Made by a program: the position numbers and the translations under genes. Positions 33,532 to 45,418 of a stretch of DNA of 64,000 bases are shown one piece after another. The notes under the pieces are model-generated. The model was not told the origin of the DNA. It saw nothing but the letters and a program-made list of their open reading frames with translations, and ran no database searches. Location of the stretch: contig CM053029.1 of NCBI GenBank assembly GCA_028564925.1, positions 585,613,168 through 585,677,167 on the forward strand. The letters run 5' to 3'. How positions within the stretch are numbered: the first letter of the stretch is position 1; every line of letters starts with the position of its first letter. The DNA comes from Lithobates sylvaticus (taxonomy: Eukaryota > Chordata > Amphibia > Anura > Ranidae).

Positions 33532-33830
33532 GGCCAGTATGGTGGCCTGAATTTATGGGAGGAGCCCGGGGGGTATTTAACCAGCCCACTCGCCTGTGGT
33601 CTTTGTCGGTTTCCTGTGCGCGATACCCACCCTCCCATTCCCCTTTTAAGGGCATTTCTCATAACATTGCCCTCATCAAACACTCATTTCTAATCTTGGG
33701 TATGCCCCCTTATTTTGGCATACCATCCATTAGACCAAGGCACACTTCAGGTCCCCTTTTTCATGTTGTAGATCTTATGGTAAGTTATCCCTCTTCAGAC
33801 ACGTATCGGCCATAGGGCTTCAACCATAAA
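33528..33830. other. Retroposon-like 3' segment
   Basis: GC-moderate sequence with CTTCAGACACGTATCGGCCA near 33796, then AT-rich tail and the ATGGATTGATTGTATC minisatellite. The order resembles the hammerhead-bearing repeats, but the core is not present. Confidence 0.3.
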
Positions 33831-33952
33831 TATATATATAAATTATATTCTATGGACTGGTTGTATTATATCTTTATAAGCATTATTTGAATTAATAACT
33901 GTATCATAACTTTATTAAACGGGCTTCTATGGATTGATTGTATCATATCTTT
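33831..33952. repeat. Minisatellite block 1 (CTATGGATTGATTGTATCAT)
   Basis: Two to three units of ~35-39 bp built on CTATGGAT(T/C)GATTGTATC, then ATATCTTTATAA. Continues, after insertions, at 34953-34965, 36473-36514 and 37598-37735, with a relative at 41505-41575. Confidence 0.7.
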
Positions 33953-34952
33953 TTAACCACTTCAGCCCCTGGAATAATTTACCCCCTTCCTGACCAGAGC
34001 ACTTTTTGTGATTCAGCACTGCGTTGCTTTAACTGACAACTGCGCGGCCGTGTGACGTTGCACCCAAACAACATCGACGTCCTTATTTTCCCCACAAATA
34101 GAGCTTTCTTTTGGTGGTATTTGATCACCTCTGCGGTTTTTATTTTTTGCTTTTTTTTTATTTTTATAAACAAAAGAAGAGCGTCAATTTTGAAAAAAAA
34201 AACTTTTTTTTTTTTTTTTTTTTACTTTTTGCTATAATAAATATCCCCCAAAAAAATATATAAAAAAAAATGTGTTTCCTCAGTTTAGGCCGATATGTAT
34301 TCTTCTACATATTTTTGGTAAAAAAAAATAGCAATAAGCGTATATTAATTGGTTTGGCAAAAATTATAGCGTCTACAAAATAGGGGATAGTTTTATAGCA
34401 TTTTTATTATTTTTTTTTTTTTAGTAGTAATGCAGTGATCTGCGATTTTTATCGTGACATTATGGCGGACACATCGGACACTTTTGACATTATTTTGGGA
34501 CCATTGTCATTTATACAGCGATCAGTGCTATAAAAATGCACTGATTCCTGTATAAATGACACTGGCAAGGAAGGGGGTTAAACACTAGGGGGCGATCAAG
34601 GGGTTAAGTGTGTCCTAGGGAGTGATTCTAACTGTGGGCGGGAAGGGCTACCTAGGACACGACAGCAACCACTGCTCCCGATGACAGACAGCAGTAGATC
34701 TGTCATGTCACTAGGCAGAACAGGGAAATGCCTTGTTTACATCGGTTCTGCCGCTCCGTGACATGATCGCGGGACACCAGCGGACATCGAGTCCGCGGGA
34801 CCCGTGGGCATGGACACGGGGCATACGCATGCCCTGCTGGTGGCGCGTGCCCACGATGCCGCGTCTTAAAGGGGAAGTAGCTGTACGCCCATTTGCGCAG
34901 CCGTGCCATTGTGCCGACGTATATCGGCGTGCACTGATCGGCAACCGGTTAA
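33953..34952 (+). mobile_element. piggyBac-type non-autonomous element
   Basis: TTAACCACTTCAGCCCCTGG at the left, GGCAACCGGTTAA at the right, TTAA flanks; 1000 bp. Same arms as 12867-13836 and 57877-58882. Inserted into the minisatellite. Confidence 0.88.
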
Positions 34953-34965
34953 ATGATACTCTATG

Positions 34966-36472
34966 TGAAGCATCCCTCAAGGGCAGAATAGCACCTCCAG
35001 AGGACAGGGGAGGGCTAGCATTTCCCCCCAAGGCTGAGTTCATGGCTAAAATAGGGGGACTGAAAAAGGATATTGGGCGCCAGTCACTTTTGCCTTTTTA
35101 TAGTTTTATTGCAGAACGGTTAAGGAGGTGAGGGTTAGGGGTCCCAAATACCATAGCAGATCACTTACAGACTCTCTAGATCCATCAATGTCCAGCTTCA
35201 CAATGTCAGAGCCTTTAAGCCGACCCGGCACTACTGTAAGCCCATTTCCAAATGTCAGTGTGTCCTCCAAGTGAGTCACCAGATCCTTCTGAGAAACCAG
35301 TCTTTTTCCTTGCTCTCTCCAGCAAGGGTCCTCCTCTGGGCCTCTTCCTTGGTACAGCTTCCTCCAGATCAGGCAGTACAGCTTCAGGACCACTTCAGTA
35401 CATGTTAGGCCCCAAACCATTTTTTTTTTGCCTAACAGGAGAGCTCCATCCAGCTGTTGTAGTATTACTGTTATACTGGTCAGGCAGCACACTGACACCT
35501 TTGCAGCCAACGTGCGACTTGCTGGGTGCTCAGTGTGCTCCTGTACCTTTAAGAAGGGGCGGCTCCCTTCACTCCACCTGACCTCCACCTATCCATCAGA
35601 ATGCATGTGCTCCCACTGTGGAGTCTCTCTTTATGTTAGAGATAGGACCACAGATACCAGGGTGCCTTGACGAGGCTCTGTGGCTTACGCATGTATTTGC
35701 AAATGTGTGCAGACTAAACCCCTGTTTTAACGCATACTGTTAGATAGGTTGATTCGGTTGTCAGCGGGCTGGCCGGTGAGGTAAGCTTGGTTTTTTCCTT
35801 GGATTTATCCTTGGGTTTGTTTGTATACTCCATCCAGCAGCACCTGCCTAGGCCTCAGCCCAGGGAAAGAGAGAGAGAGCACATGTCCTGCCCCACGTAT
35901 TTATATCCTCCCCAGCATGCACCAGTGGCATAAACCTCCTACTGGTCTGGCTGAATTTAAATCTGCAGCCGCTGTAATTTTCTATGAATGCAAAGCAATA
36001 TGGCTACATGGAGTTGCTCTGTACACAGAATGTGTACTGACCACTCCCCAGAAACATAATTTCCTGCTTGTGTGATTGGCTCACCAATTTTTTGTGAGAT
36101 ATTTCCAAAAGGAACACGTCTAAAGGGATGCAGACCCAGCAGCTTTCCTCATTTGTGCCCTGCAGCTGCCACAGCTGACTGATAATTATGAAACCACTCC
36201 CATTAGACCCACTCTGCCCAGAGGCACAGACAAACACAATGATTTCTTCAGAATAACAAAAGGTAGAAATCTGCAACAAAGGTTGTTATAATCCCTGCAA
36301 TGTACATCGATCACCCAAAGGGGAATGTTTTTTTTTCTCAACAAATGTGGAGTTACACTTTAAGCTTAGGGGAAAACCAGGGGGAAAACTATACAGTCAG
36401 TCTGAGGTAATTACAGCCCAGCCAATAACTAAATTGACATAGTAGCCCCTGTTTAGGACAAGGGGGGCTACA
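34966..36472 (-). mobile_element. Probable solo LTR, family 2 (fossil)
   Basis: About 1.5 kb between TGAAGCATCC and GGGGGGCTACA, with TATG on both sides. Read on the minus strand it starts TGTAGCCCCC, has a TATAAATA box near 35905 and an AATAAA signal near 35103, the normal order of LTR signals. No internal region is attached. Because the surrounding minisatellite itself contains TATG repeatedly, the duplication is weaker evidence than elsewhere. Old and diverged. Confidence 0.55.
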
Positions 36473-36514
36473 TATGGATTGACTGTGTCATATCTTTATT
36501 AACAGTCATCTATG
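36473..36514. repeat. Minisatellite block 2
   Basis: One unit, TATGGATTGACTGTGTCATA followed by TCTTTATTAACAGTCATC, between the two LTRs. Confidence 0.7.
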
Positions 36515-37597
36515 TGTAGCGGTGACTCCTTTCCTAGGTTTCCGCTATTGTAAATTTCGTTATTTTTGTCTCTCAGAACAGTAAAGGGTTCTGAGAGTTA
36601 ATTGGATAGGGAAGCTTTGGCGTCAGTTTGGCTGGGCTGTGTTGGGGTTCTGCCTGATCATGTGTGCGGTGAGGCACACATGACAGGCTTAAAATCAGGC
36701 CTGGTTGGACGTTTTGGGTACCGGCATTCCTCAGAGCCAATCAGTGGGTGCGTTTGGCCCCGCTGAGGAGTCTGGGGAAGGGTACTTAAGATGCTGGAGT
36801 CACGTGTTCGGGGGTTCGTTAGGCCAGAGCTGCCTGTTTTCTGGACCGGGGTAGTCCCGCGAGGGGTCCCGGTCAGGGGAGTGTGTGCCGCCCCGCAACA
36901 TGTTTGGTTTGACAGGCCCCACAGACCCGCTTGGTCTGGGGCAAGGATCCATCTGTTCCCGAGTCTCGGAACCGCCTGGTCCGAGGCACAGTAACTGAGG
37001 GAGGATTCAAGACGTCTGGGTGTGGAGGGGCACCGCAGCTCGTGCAGGCGACCGGGGGAGGACTCTTCAGGGGAGGGCCAACAAGCTGGCATCCTGAGAA
37101 GTGCCTGGTTGCTGGGTTGTCAAGGACACTAGAGAATCCACGCTTCCCCATGACTGTCAAGGAGACGGATAACATTCCAGGTACTGAGGAAAGGTTCCTG
37201 TTTTGTTTCTAAGTACCGCTTTGAGTCAAGGTTAAAGACTGTGCAAATTTCATTATTCAAGTGCTGACTGCCATAATCTCTGGCTAGAGATTTGTTCAGC
37301 TTGGAAACGCCCAGCTGCGAGTGGATACTCTCTGGGTTGGCAAATAGAGACTTTCGTATAGGTAGCAGTTCAAGGTGCCTGAGTTTTCTTCACCCTTACC
37401 CTCTGTTACCACATGTGACTGTGTCTGTTGGATGTTACCCCCTGCAAATAAAAACCTTTCAAAAGGACTTTTATGGTGTCAGCAAAGTCGTTGGGTACTA
37501 ACTCTGGGAACCCCTAGACCTGGAGGACGAAACCAAGCGGAGGTAACCGGTAAGCCCAAAAGTCAAGGCCGCCCCATCGAGGGTTATGGCCGCTACA
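36515..37597 (+). mobile_element. Solo LTR, family 1, second copy (fossil)
   Basis: A 1083 bp LTR from TGTAGCGG to CCGCTACA, flanked by TATG (36511-36514, 37598-37601). Polyadenylation signal AATAAA near 37446. Closely related to 14743-15833 along its whole length, with small insertions and deletions between them. Solo, no internal region. Confidence 0.85.
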
Positions 37598-37735
37598 TAT
37601 GGATGGATTGTATTATATCTTTATAAATGATCATCTATGGATCAATTGTATCATTTCATTATAAATGATCATCTATGGATGTATTGTATCATATCTTTAC
37701 AAGTGGTAATCAATTGACTAATCGTGTCATATTTT
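37598..37735. repeat. Minisatellite block 3
   Basis: Three to four units of ATCTATGGAT(G/C)(T/A)ATTGTATC with ATATCTTTAT spacers. Confidence 0.8.
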
Positions 37736-38357
37736 ATCTGCAGTATTCTTGTTCACCGATGTTTATTAAAAAAATGTAATACAAAAAAAACAATGGAGGT
37801 ACATTCGAAAACAGACTTACATATAACTTTGTTGCAGACGTGATCACAAAAACAAGGTTTGCTAAAGTCACAGACAGAATACACGTATTATTTGACTATA
37901 TTGGTTGATTTACTTAATGCAAATAGACTTCACTATTGCAGTTTGCGTGGGAATTATACCCAGAGCTTAGTGAATACCTCATTCACTAAGCTCTGACTTC
38001 CATCATCCAATCAAATGCAAGCAAAAGTGTTTTTTTTTTTTTCTTGCTTGTGATTGTCTATGCCTTGCAAAGTGAAATTTCACCACATTAGCTAAGCCCT
38101 GGGGAAAATTCCCTTGCAGAGTGAACGGTCGATGTGCCTTTTTCCTAATCGACCCCCTTATATCAACTCACAGTTCTACGTGTGTTCTGATGAAATAGAA
38201 AATAAACAGAACTCAAACCTCCAGGCTCTCTAATAATTAAACTGGGTGATTAGTACAGATACAATATAATCCCTTTATGGTATATATTATTGAAACTAGG
38301 TAAGAATTCAAGATGAAACCTTAGGTGCATATGTAGGTTTTTTTACGGGAGTGTTTC

Positions 38358-38835
38358 TTAAAGCGGAGTTCTGCTTAAAAAAAAAAATTTTAAAGTCAGC
38401 AGCTACAAATACTGCAGCTGGTGACTTTTAATAATCGGACACTTACCTGTTCCAGGGTCCAGCGATGCGGGGGAACGAACCCCCGCTCCTCTCCCCCTCC
38501 TATCTGCGGCGCCGGCATTGTAAGTGTGGGCACTCCGGCTGTGGCTTCACAGACGGGCACCCACTGCGCATGCGCGAGCCGCGCCACGTGCCATGACTGG
38601 CCGGGCAATCATCTGGGACCTGTGACATGTCCCAGATGATTGCCTAGAGGGAGGGGTGATCTCCCTTCTGGTGCCGCGGTGCTCCGGGAGGAAGTGGGAG
38701 CTGGGACCCTCTAAAAAGAGGGTATCCGCCCCCCCCCCCCCCCAAAAAAAAAAAATTACATGCCAAATGTGGCAGGTCAGGGGGGTCACCTCCCTTAAAG
38801 TGGAAGTTCCATTTTTGGGTGGAACTCCACTTTAA
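38358..38835. mobile_element. TTAA-flanked MITE, TTAAAGCGGAGTTC type
   Basis: Inverted ends TTAAAGCGGAGTTC and GGAACTCCACTTTAA; 478 bp. GC-rich interior with a C-run. The right TTAA is shared with the next element. Confidence 0.85.
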
Positions 38836-38998
38836 CCACTTCAATACCGGGCACTTTCACCAACTTCATGCATAGGGCCAATTTACAGCTTTCAATGCTG
38901 TCACACTTTGAATGACAATCACGCGGTTATACAACACTGTACCCGAATTACATTTTTATCTTTTTTTTCACACAAATAGAGCGTTCTTTTGGTGGTAT

Positions 38999-39296
38999 TT
39001 AAAGCGGGAGTAAACCCGCTGACACTTTTTTTTTTATATAAACCTGTGAGGGAAAAGGCATAATGAGCTAGTATGCACCGCATACTAGCTCATTATGAAA
39101 TACTTACCTTAGAGTGCCGGGCTTTCAGCCGAGAATCCCCCGAGTGCATGCGCTGCTGCAGTCAGCGGCTCATTGCACGGGGAATATCTCCTAAGCCATA
39201 CGGGTTTAGGAGATATTTTTTTTTACCTACAGGTAAGCCTTATTATAGGCTTACCTGTAGGTAAAAGTAGAATTTTTGACTATACAACCGCTTTAA
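38999..39296. mobile_element. TTAA-flanked MITE nested in the piggyBac-type element
   Basis: TTAAAGCGGGAGTAAACCC to ACAACCGCTTTAA; 298 bp, splitting the host word GGTATTT...TCACTGC. Contains the inverted pair AATGAGCTAGTATGC/GCATACTAGCTCATT (39062-39098) and an inner palindrome CTTACCTGTAGG/CCTACAGGTAAG. Confidence 0.85.
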
Positions 39297-39396
39297 TCAC
39301 TGCTGGGTTTTTATTTTTTGCTAAAATAAAAAAAAATAAACGTTTTTATTAGTTTCTGTCAGTAAATTTAGTAAATAAGTAATTTTTCTCCTTCAC

Positions 39397-39660
39397 TGAT
39401 GGGCTCTGATGAGGCGGGAATTATGAGCAGTGATGAGGTGGCACTGAAGACACTGATTAGGTGGCACTAATGAGGAGGCACTAATATGCCGCACTGATGG
39501 GCACTGATAGGTGGCACCGATGAGCACCATTAGGTGGAAATGATGGGCACTGATAGGCGGCGCTGATGGGTAGGCACTGAAAGGCAGCACTGACTGGCAT
39601 CACTAATGGGCACTGATTGGTGTCACTGATGGGCACTGATTGGTGTCACTGATGGGCACT
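39397..39660. repeat. Minisatellite, ~20-22 bp unit
   Basis: About a dozen diverged copies of CACTGATGGGCACTGATAGG with GGTGGCAC linkers. Confidence 0.85.
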
Positions 39661-40113
39661 TCTGGGGCTGTACTGTTATCAGGGCACTGATGATCAGTGC
39701 CCCGATTGTTTGTACAGATCCCCCCGCTGATTGTCTCTCCTCGCCACACACTCTGTCAGAGCTGCGGAGAGCCGATAAACGACACTTCCTTTGTTACATG
39801 TGACCAGCTGTGATTGGACACAGCCGATCACATGGGTAAAGAGACATCATCAGCTCTTTATCGAGATCGGGTTGCGCCGTGTCCTAGGAACACGGGTACG
39901 TGAGAGCGGCGGTTCTGGGGCGCTGTCATATGACGTTGTCCCAGAACGAGAGTGTCTGACGTCATCATTTTACTATACGGCGGGCAGCAAGTGGTTAAGA
40001 ATAGTACATACACAAAAAGAAACATGTAAAGAAAGAGAAAAGAGATAACAAGAATATCAGAGAAGAAAGGAAAGAAAGAGAAGAATAGTTAGGAAGAGAG
40101 AATGTAGAGCTAG

Positions 40114-40889
40114 TGTCACGTACCTTGTGGCAGAGCCTGACGTGTAGAAGGAGATCTCTCGTACAGCCCGGCTCACAGGGCACTGGTGTTGCAACAGTGG
40201 CCGCGAGAGCGTGGTGACTTAAGAGTGCCTGCAAGATCTTCCGTTGGTCACAGGTGTATGTGTGGCAGGTGCGTTCCCCAAGCTGGACAGGATAGCTGAA
40301 GCAGTGCATGGCAGCAGGAACAGCAGATGCAGGCACACAGCAAGTGGAGGATCAGCGTCACCAGGCACTATGCAGAGCAGGACAGACAGATAACTGGATG
40401 CCGGGTCAGGCAAGCCAGGTTAGTAATGGATAATCAGATATAAGCATAAACGGCAGGCAGAGAATGGTCAAGGTGCAGGCAGAGGATGGCAACAGGATAT
40501 CAGGCAGTTGAAAGATATAACATAATCATAACATAAATAAGTCTTAAGGCAAGCCAAGGTCAGAACACGAGAAATGAAAGCATGGTCAGGATGAGCCGGG
40601 TCAAACACAGGAATCAGAATACAGAGCTCCGGAACAGGGACGTGGGTAAAGATTCCGATCAGACAGCAAACTACTAATGCAGCTGCTGCACCTATACAAG
40701 CCATTTCATGTGCGTGTTAATGGCTAACATGTGTACGTATGCTCATAGGCATTCGCTTCTGCGTGCATTTGTGCGGATGTGCCCAGCAGGAAGGTCACTT
40801 GCAGGAACGTGCTTGCGCACGTGGATTCGCACGTGCATTCGCCCTTGCCTTGGAGCTTCGGCTGTATTGTGCCCAGCATGTCCTTGACA
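40114..40889 (-). mobile_element. Solo LTR, family 3 (fossil)
   Basis: 776 bp, TGTCACG to CTTGACA, flanked by GCTAG on both sides (40109-40113, 40890-40894). The minus strand is rich in CTGACC-type words like the LTR at 45657, suggesting that orientation. Solo. Confidence 0.82.
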
Positions 40890-40978
40890 GCTAGAAAGGA
40901 TGGAACAGGGATGGGAAGTGGAAAGACAAATAATCCCCACCCCCAAGAGCAATCCAGGTACCTATGATGTTCAGAGAC

Positions 40979-41465
40979 TTAAAGTGATACTAAAGCTTCA
41001 TTTTTTTTTCGAAAAATAAAAAACATGTCATACTTGCCTCCACTGCGCAGCTAGTTTTGCACAGAGTGGCCCCGAACATCCTCTTTTGGGGTCCCTCAAT
41101 GGCTCTCGCGGCTCCACCCCGCATTAGGTGACCCCCCTAGGAGAAGCGCTCTCCCGAGGGGGTTACCTTGCGGGTGGGCGTGCTCTGGAGTCATACATTC
41201 AGCGTCTATAGAAGCCGAATGTATGACTCGGCCCCGCCCCCCCCCCCAGGTCATTGGATTTGATTGACAGCAGTGGGAGCCAATGGCTGCATTGCTATCA
41301 ATCTATCCAATCAAAGCCCGGACTCCGTGGAGAGAAGGACGGCGCGTCCCTGCCGAAGAAGATGAAGGGGCTCAGGTAAGTAAAACGGGGGGGGGGGGGG
41401 GGGGGCGGTGACTGTCAGTTTTTTTTTTCACCTTAATGCATAGGATGCCTTTACAACCCCTTTAA
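40979..41465. mobile_element. TTAA-flanked MITE
   Basis: TTAAAGTGATACTAAAG to ACAACCCCTTTAA; 487 bp, with a G-run at about 41389-41405 and the inverted pair AGTCATACATTC/GAATGTATGACT (41190-41228). Confidence 0.82.
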
Positions 41466-42028
41466 TGCCCTGTGACCTGGTCGGTCGAAAGTAGGCTATC
41501 TTATCAGTGGTATTTTATTGATTTATTGTATCATATCTTTATAAGTGGTAACCTATGGACTAATTGTATCATATTTTTCAATATGGTATTGTTCAATAAT
41601 GAAACATTTTCAGAAAAAAAAAGATCTGAAAACAGTTGTATGAAGAAATTTGCAACATGAATTATTGGACCATATATCAACTTCCACTTCTATGTGTATT
41701 ATGTATTATAGTTGAGGGAATGGGATGTATCTAATCATGTTATTTTATATATAAATGAAACTAAGTAGGAATTTAAGATGAGACCTAAGGCGACGTAAGG
41801 TATCATTTTTGGTGTGTTCTGGAAGATTAGTAAATACACAAAAAGAAATATAAGTATAGAAAGAGGAGGGGAAAAAAAAGAGAAAATGAGAGTATCTGAG
41901 AAGAAAGGAAAAAGATAAGACCAGTTAGGAAGAGGTAGGGTATGGGAGGGAAGGAGCAATAATGGGAAAGGGAAAGGCAAATAATCCCATCCCCAAGAGC
42001 AGTCCAGGTACCTATGGGTTTCATAGAC

Positions 42029-42360
42029 TTAAAGTGTGAGTTCACCGTTTCACAAAATAAAGGTGAATCCTATACCGTCCCCACACCTCATCCCCTCCCC
42101 CCGTCCCTGCTGCATTTACTTCTATGGGTAATTATCTGTCACTGCCCACACAGATGGTGCAGCAGTCCGGGGATTTGAAATCTTCTTCTCCGTCTTTCCT
42201 TAGAGCTTTCAGGATAGAGCAAGGCCTTTTCGGCCCGCTAGTGGCCGAAAAGCACCGCTATAACAGCAGTAAATCGCTGCTAAAACTAGCGGCGCTTTAC
42301 TGCTAACGTGGCCACGCTAGCAGTGTGAAAGTCTCTAACTGACATTGATACTAATTTACA
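42029..42360. mobile_element. Partial TTAA-type MITE
   Basis: Left end TTAAAGTGTGAGTTCACC at the same position in the duplicated host sequence as the element at 40979. The right end is not recognisable. It contains GGCCCGCTAGTGGCCGAAAA and a hairpin-rich AGCGGCGCTTTACTGC block. Confidence 0.5.
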
Positions 42361-42794
42361 AAAGGGTTTTAAAAAAGATTCTGCCCAAAATATACTGAGC
42401 ATGACCTTTGACCCTGACCATTGACCCTTACTTGACCCTTACTTGACCCAAATACTGTACTAACCCTGGCATTGACCTAGATCAAACCTTGATCTAGCTG
42501 TTTTCTATTTATTTTTTATTTTATTTATTTTTTATCATTATTATTTTTATTTATATTTTTACACACAATTTTTTTTTTCTCTGCAAGGAAAGAGACCATG
42601 GTACCATGCATCTCTCCCCTCCATTCACAGAGAGAGAAAAACAGGGGCCAGCTTTAGGCTGCATTCACACCTGAGCATTTTGTTTTCAGGCAGAAAGTCG
42701 CACGTTTTTTACCCTGATTTTGCCGCGATTTTTACCACGTTTTTGCCACATTTTTTGCTGCGATTTTGTACAGGTCAGAAGGTCACCAATGTAA
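42361..42794. other. Low-complexity and unresolved sequence
   Basis: Short tandem TTGACCCTTAC repeats near 42420-42450, AT-rich runs, then GATTTTGCCGCGATTTTTAC-type words near 42715-42770 that look like the start of a dispersed repeat. Confidence 0.4.
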
Positions 42795-43119
42795 AATACG
42801 GAGTTTCCGACACAAAATTTGAGATCTGGATCTCAAATTTTCTGACAACAAAATCCGTTGTCGTATATTCCGATCGTGTGTACACAATTCCAATGCACAA
42901 AGTTCCACGCATGCTCGGAATCAAGCAGAAGAGCCGCACTGGCTATTGAACTTAATTTTTCTCGGCTCGTCGTACATGTTGTACGTCACCGCGTTCTTGA
43001 CGTTGGGAATTTCCGACAAGATTTGTGTGACCGTGTGTATGCAAGACAAGCTTGAGCCAACATCCGTCGAAAAAAAAACATGGATTTTGTCGTAAAATCC
43101 TATAGTGTGTACAGGGAAT
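42795..43119 (-). mobile_element. MITE, CCGTACACACGGTCGG family, heavily diverged
   Basis: AAATTTGAGATCTGGATCTC, ACAACAAAATCCGTTGTCG and GTACGTCACCGCGTTC identify the family; the right end is eroded to GTGTGTACAGGGAAT. Confidence 0.7.
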
Positions 43120-43429
43120 TAGAGTGACTGATCATTGTGATAGCCAATATCACAGCGATCAGGTGACTCGGAACGTTAGTATGGGACCTGGGGTTGCCAC
43201 TGAGACCCCTCTGTGTGGCACTCTCCCAGCACAAAGACAGATAAAGTATATGCAGCCCCACGGAAAAAAGCCCAGTCCAGTGAGCTCGCACATATGTGTT
43301 ACGTCGGCGTGAAGGGGTAAAAGTTACATATGTTGACCCATGCTTTTGTGTTTCAGCCCTGTGTGGGCCTTAATCGTGGTTATTATTAAGGCCCACACAA
43401 GTCTGAGACCTGTAAGCATGATTGTCGCA

Positions 43430-44336
43430 AAATATGTAGTTATACTGCGGCAGGTTGGCTCCCCTGGGCGAGCCGTCGTAGCTGTACGTCGGCCCTTTAA
43501 GATGCTGTAGGAGGCGTGCGCGCCCACCCGCAGCGTGTCCCAGGAGCCCATGCCAGTGCCCGGCGGGCGCGATGACAAGCGATGATAAACACACAAATCC
43601 CGGTTCTCTCAGGAGAGAGGAGAGAGATTGTGTGTTCATACTAATCCCCTAGTCCGTCCCATCCCCCCCCACAGTTAGAGCACACCTAGGGAACACAGTT
43701 AACCCCTTGATCGCCCCCTAGTGTTAACCCCTTCCCTGCAAGTGACATTTATACATTAATCAGTGCTTTTTCATAGCACTGATCGCTGTATAAATGTCAC
43801 TGGTCACAAAAATGTGTCAAAAGTGTCCGATTTGTCCACCGCAATTTTGCAGTCCCGCTAAAAATCGCAGATCACCCGCCATTACTAGTAAAAAAAAAAA
43901 ATAATAATAAAAATGCCATAAATCTATTCCCTATTTTGTAGACGCTATAACTTTTTTTGCAAACCAATCAATATACGCTTATTGCGGTTTTTTTTTTTTA
44001 CCAAAAATATGTAGAATACGTATCGGCCTAAACTAAGGAAAATGTATTTTTCTTTTTTTAAATTTGGGATATTTATAATAGCAAAAAGTAAAAGATATTG
44101 TGTTTTTTCAAAATTGTTGCTGTTCTTTTGTTTATAGTGCAAAAAAAAAAAAACCGCAGAGGTGATCAAATACCAACCAAAAGAAAGCTCTACTTGTGGG
44201 AAAAAAAGGACGTCAATTTTGTTTGGGTGCAGCGTCGCACGACCGCGCAATTGTCAGTTAAAGCGACGCAGTGCCGTATCACAAAAAATGGCCTGGTTAA
44301 GAAGGGGGTAAATTCTTCCAGGCCTGAAGTGGTTAA
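43430..44336 (-). mobile_element. piggyBac-type element, reverse orientation
   Basis: Ends GGCCTGAAGTGGTTAA at 44336, the reverse complement of the family left end. Inside are TTGTCAGTTAAAGCGACGCA, AAAAGAAAGCTCTACTTGTG and CATTTATACATTAATCAGTG, all family marks reversed. The other terminus is eroded; the start is approximate. Confidence 0.8.
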
Positions 44337-44339
44337 TAA

Positions 44340-45090
44340 AGTATTTCTGCGATCCCAAGTGCTTGTACCGGTTTACAATACAAATTTTTGGAGAAATTAA
44401 CAAAAATAAAAATAGATCCTGAAGACAAATCTGGAAGAATATGAATGTGCGCGCAAATAAACCCAATCACGATCAAATACGACTTCCCACATGGAATTCG
44501 CACATCTGTAAAAACTCTTACAAACCCCTTCTGAGGTTGCCGTAATTTCAGTCTTTGGTACTTTGATTAGAATGCGGAAAGTATCTAGCAAAGTTCTGAT
44601 ACAATAAACTTCCTAATGGGAACTTTATGTTACATTCACAGCTAGTGAGTGACATGGAGCAGGTTAATCGCTGTAAAATGATAAAACAAATAGACGAGAT
44701 AGACTGAAACCTTTTTAGAGTCTCTTTTGTCTCTTTGAGCTTTCTCCAAAGTGAATTTAGACAAAGCCACCTGCAGTTCGGGGAGTTTGGAAAGCAAAGT
44801 GTTCTCTGTATACTTCCACTCTGCAAAGTAGAATAAAGGAACACGAGGCAAGGGACCCTCTTGGCAAGGTTATTAGTTCTACCTTTAAATCCACAGCTCA
44901 GTATCTGATTCATCCTGTAGAAAGTAGACTGCTATTACACTGCTTGACCCGTCTATATTGTGCAACAGTAAATATCATGGTCTACGTCCCGTCCTTATGG
45001 AATATTGCTGCATAGGCGATGATAGTTCAAAACAATCTTCCTCAGGGTCACTTTGCAATTGAGCAGTTTCATCTGAACACATTATATATA
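44340..45090. other. Low-copy island, candidate conserved non-coding element
   Basis: Complex sequence with TCF/LEF- or SOX-like words: TACTTTGATTAG (44558), CTTTTGTCTCTTTGAGC, AGACAAAGCC and GAAAGCAAAGTG, plus CAGGTTAATCGCTGTAAAAT. No repeat match, no coding motif; open frames are short and unsupported. A piggyBac-type element ends just left of it. Confidence 0.4.
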
Positions 45091-45091
45091 C

Positions 45092-45192
<101 letters not shown>

Positions 45193-45418
45193 ATCTAGAT
45201 CAGTGGTCTCCAAACTGTGACCCGGGGGCCGGATGCGGCCCTTTGCTTGCTTTTATCTGGCCCTTGGGGCGCTATTCCTCTCACTGACACCAACTACGGG
45301 GCACCATTCCTCCCATTGATACCAATGATAAGGCACTATTCCTCCCACTGACACCAATGATGGGGCTTTATTCCTCCCATTTACACCAATGATGGGCACT
45401 GTATCTCCCATTGATACC

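Larger units (their letters stand above)
38832..39998 (+). mobile_element. piggyBac-type element chained at the shared TTAA
   Basis: Starts TTAACCACTTCAATACC, ends GCAGCAAGTGGTTAA. Contains a nested MITE (38999-39296) and a minisatellite (39397-39660). The right arm is GC-rich with a CATGTGACCAGCTGTGATTG/AGCCGATCACATG fold. No transposase. Confidence 0.85.
37736..42028. repeat. Old tandem duplication with unequal insertion load
   Basis: Words from 41505-42028 recur in order across 37700-40978: ATTGTATCATAT, CCATATATCAACTTC against TATATCAACTCAC, GAAACTAAGTAGGAATT against GAAACTAGGTAAGAATT, AAATACACAAAAAGAAA against ACATACACAAAAAGAAA, GAGAAGAAAGGAAAAAG, and CCCAAGAGCA(G/A)TCCAGGTACC. The right copy spans ~0.5 kb; the left has grown to ~3.3 kb through at least four insertions (38358, 38832, 38999, 40114). 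Both end at a TTAAAGTG element start (40979, 42029). Confidence 0.7.
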
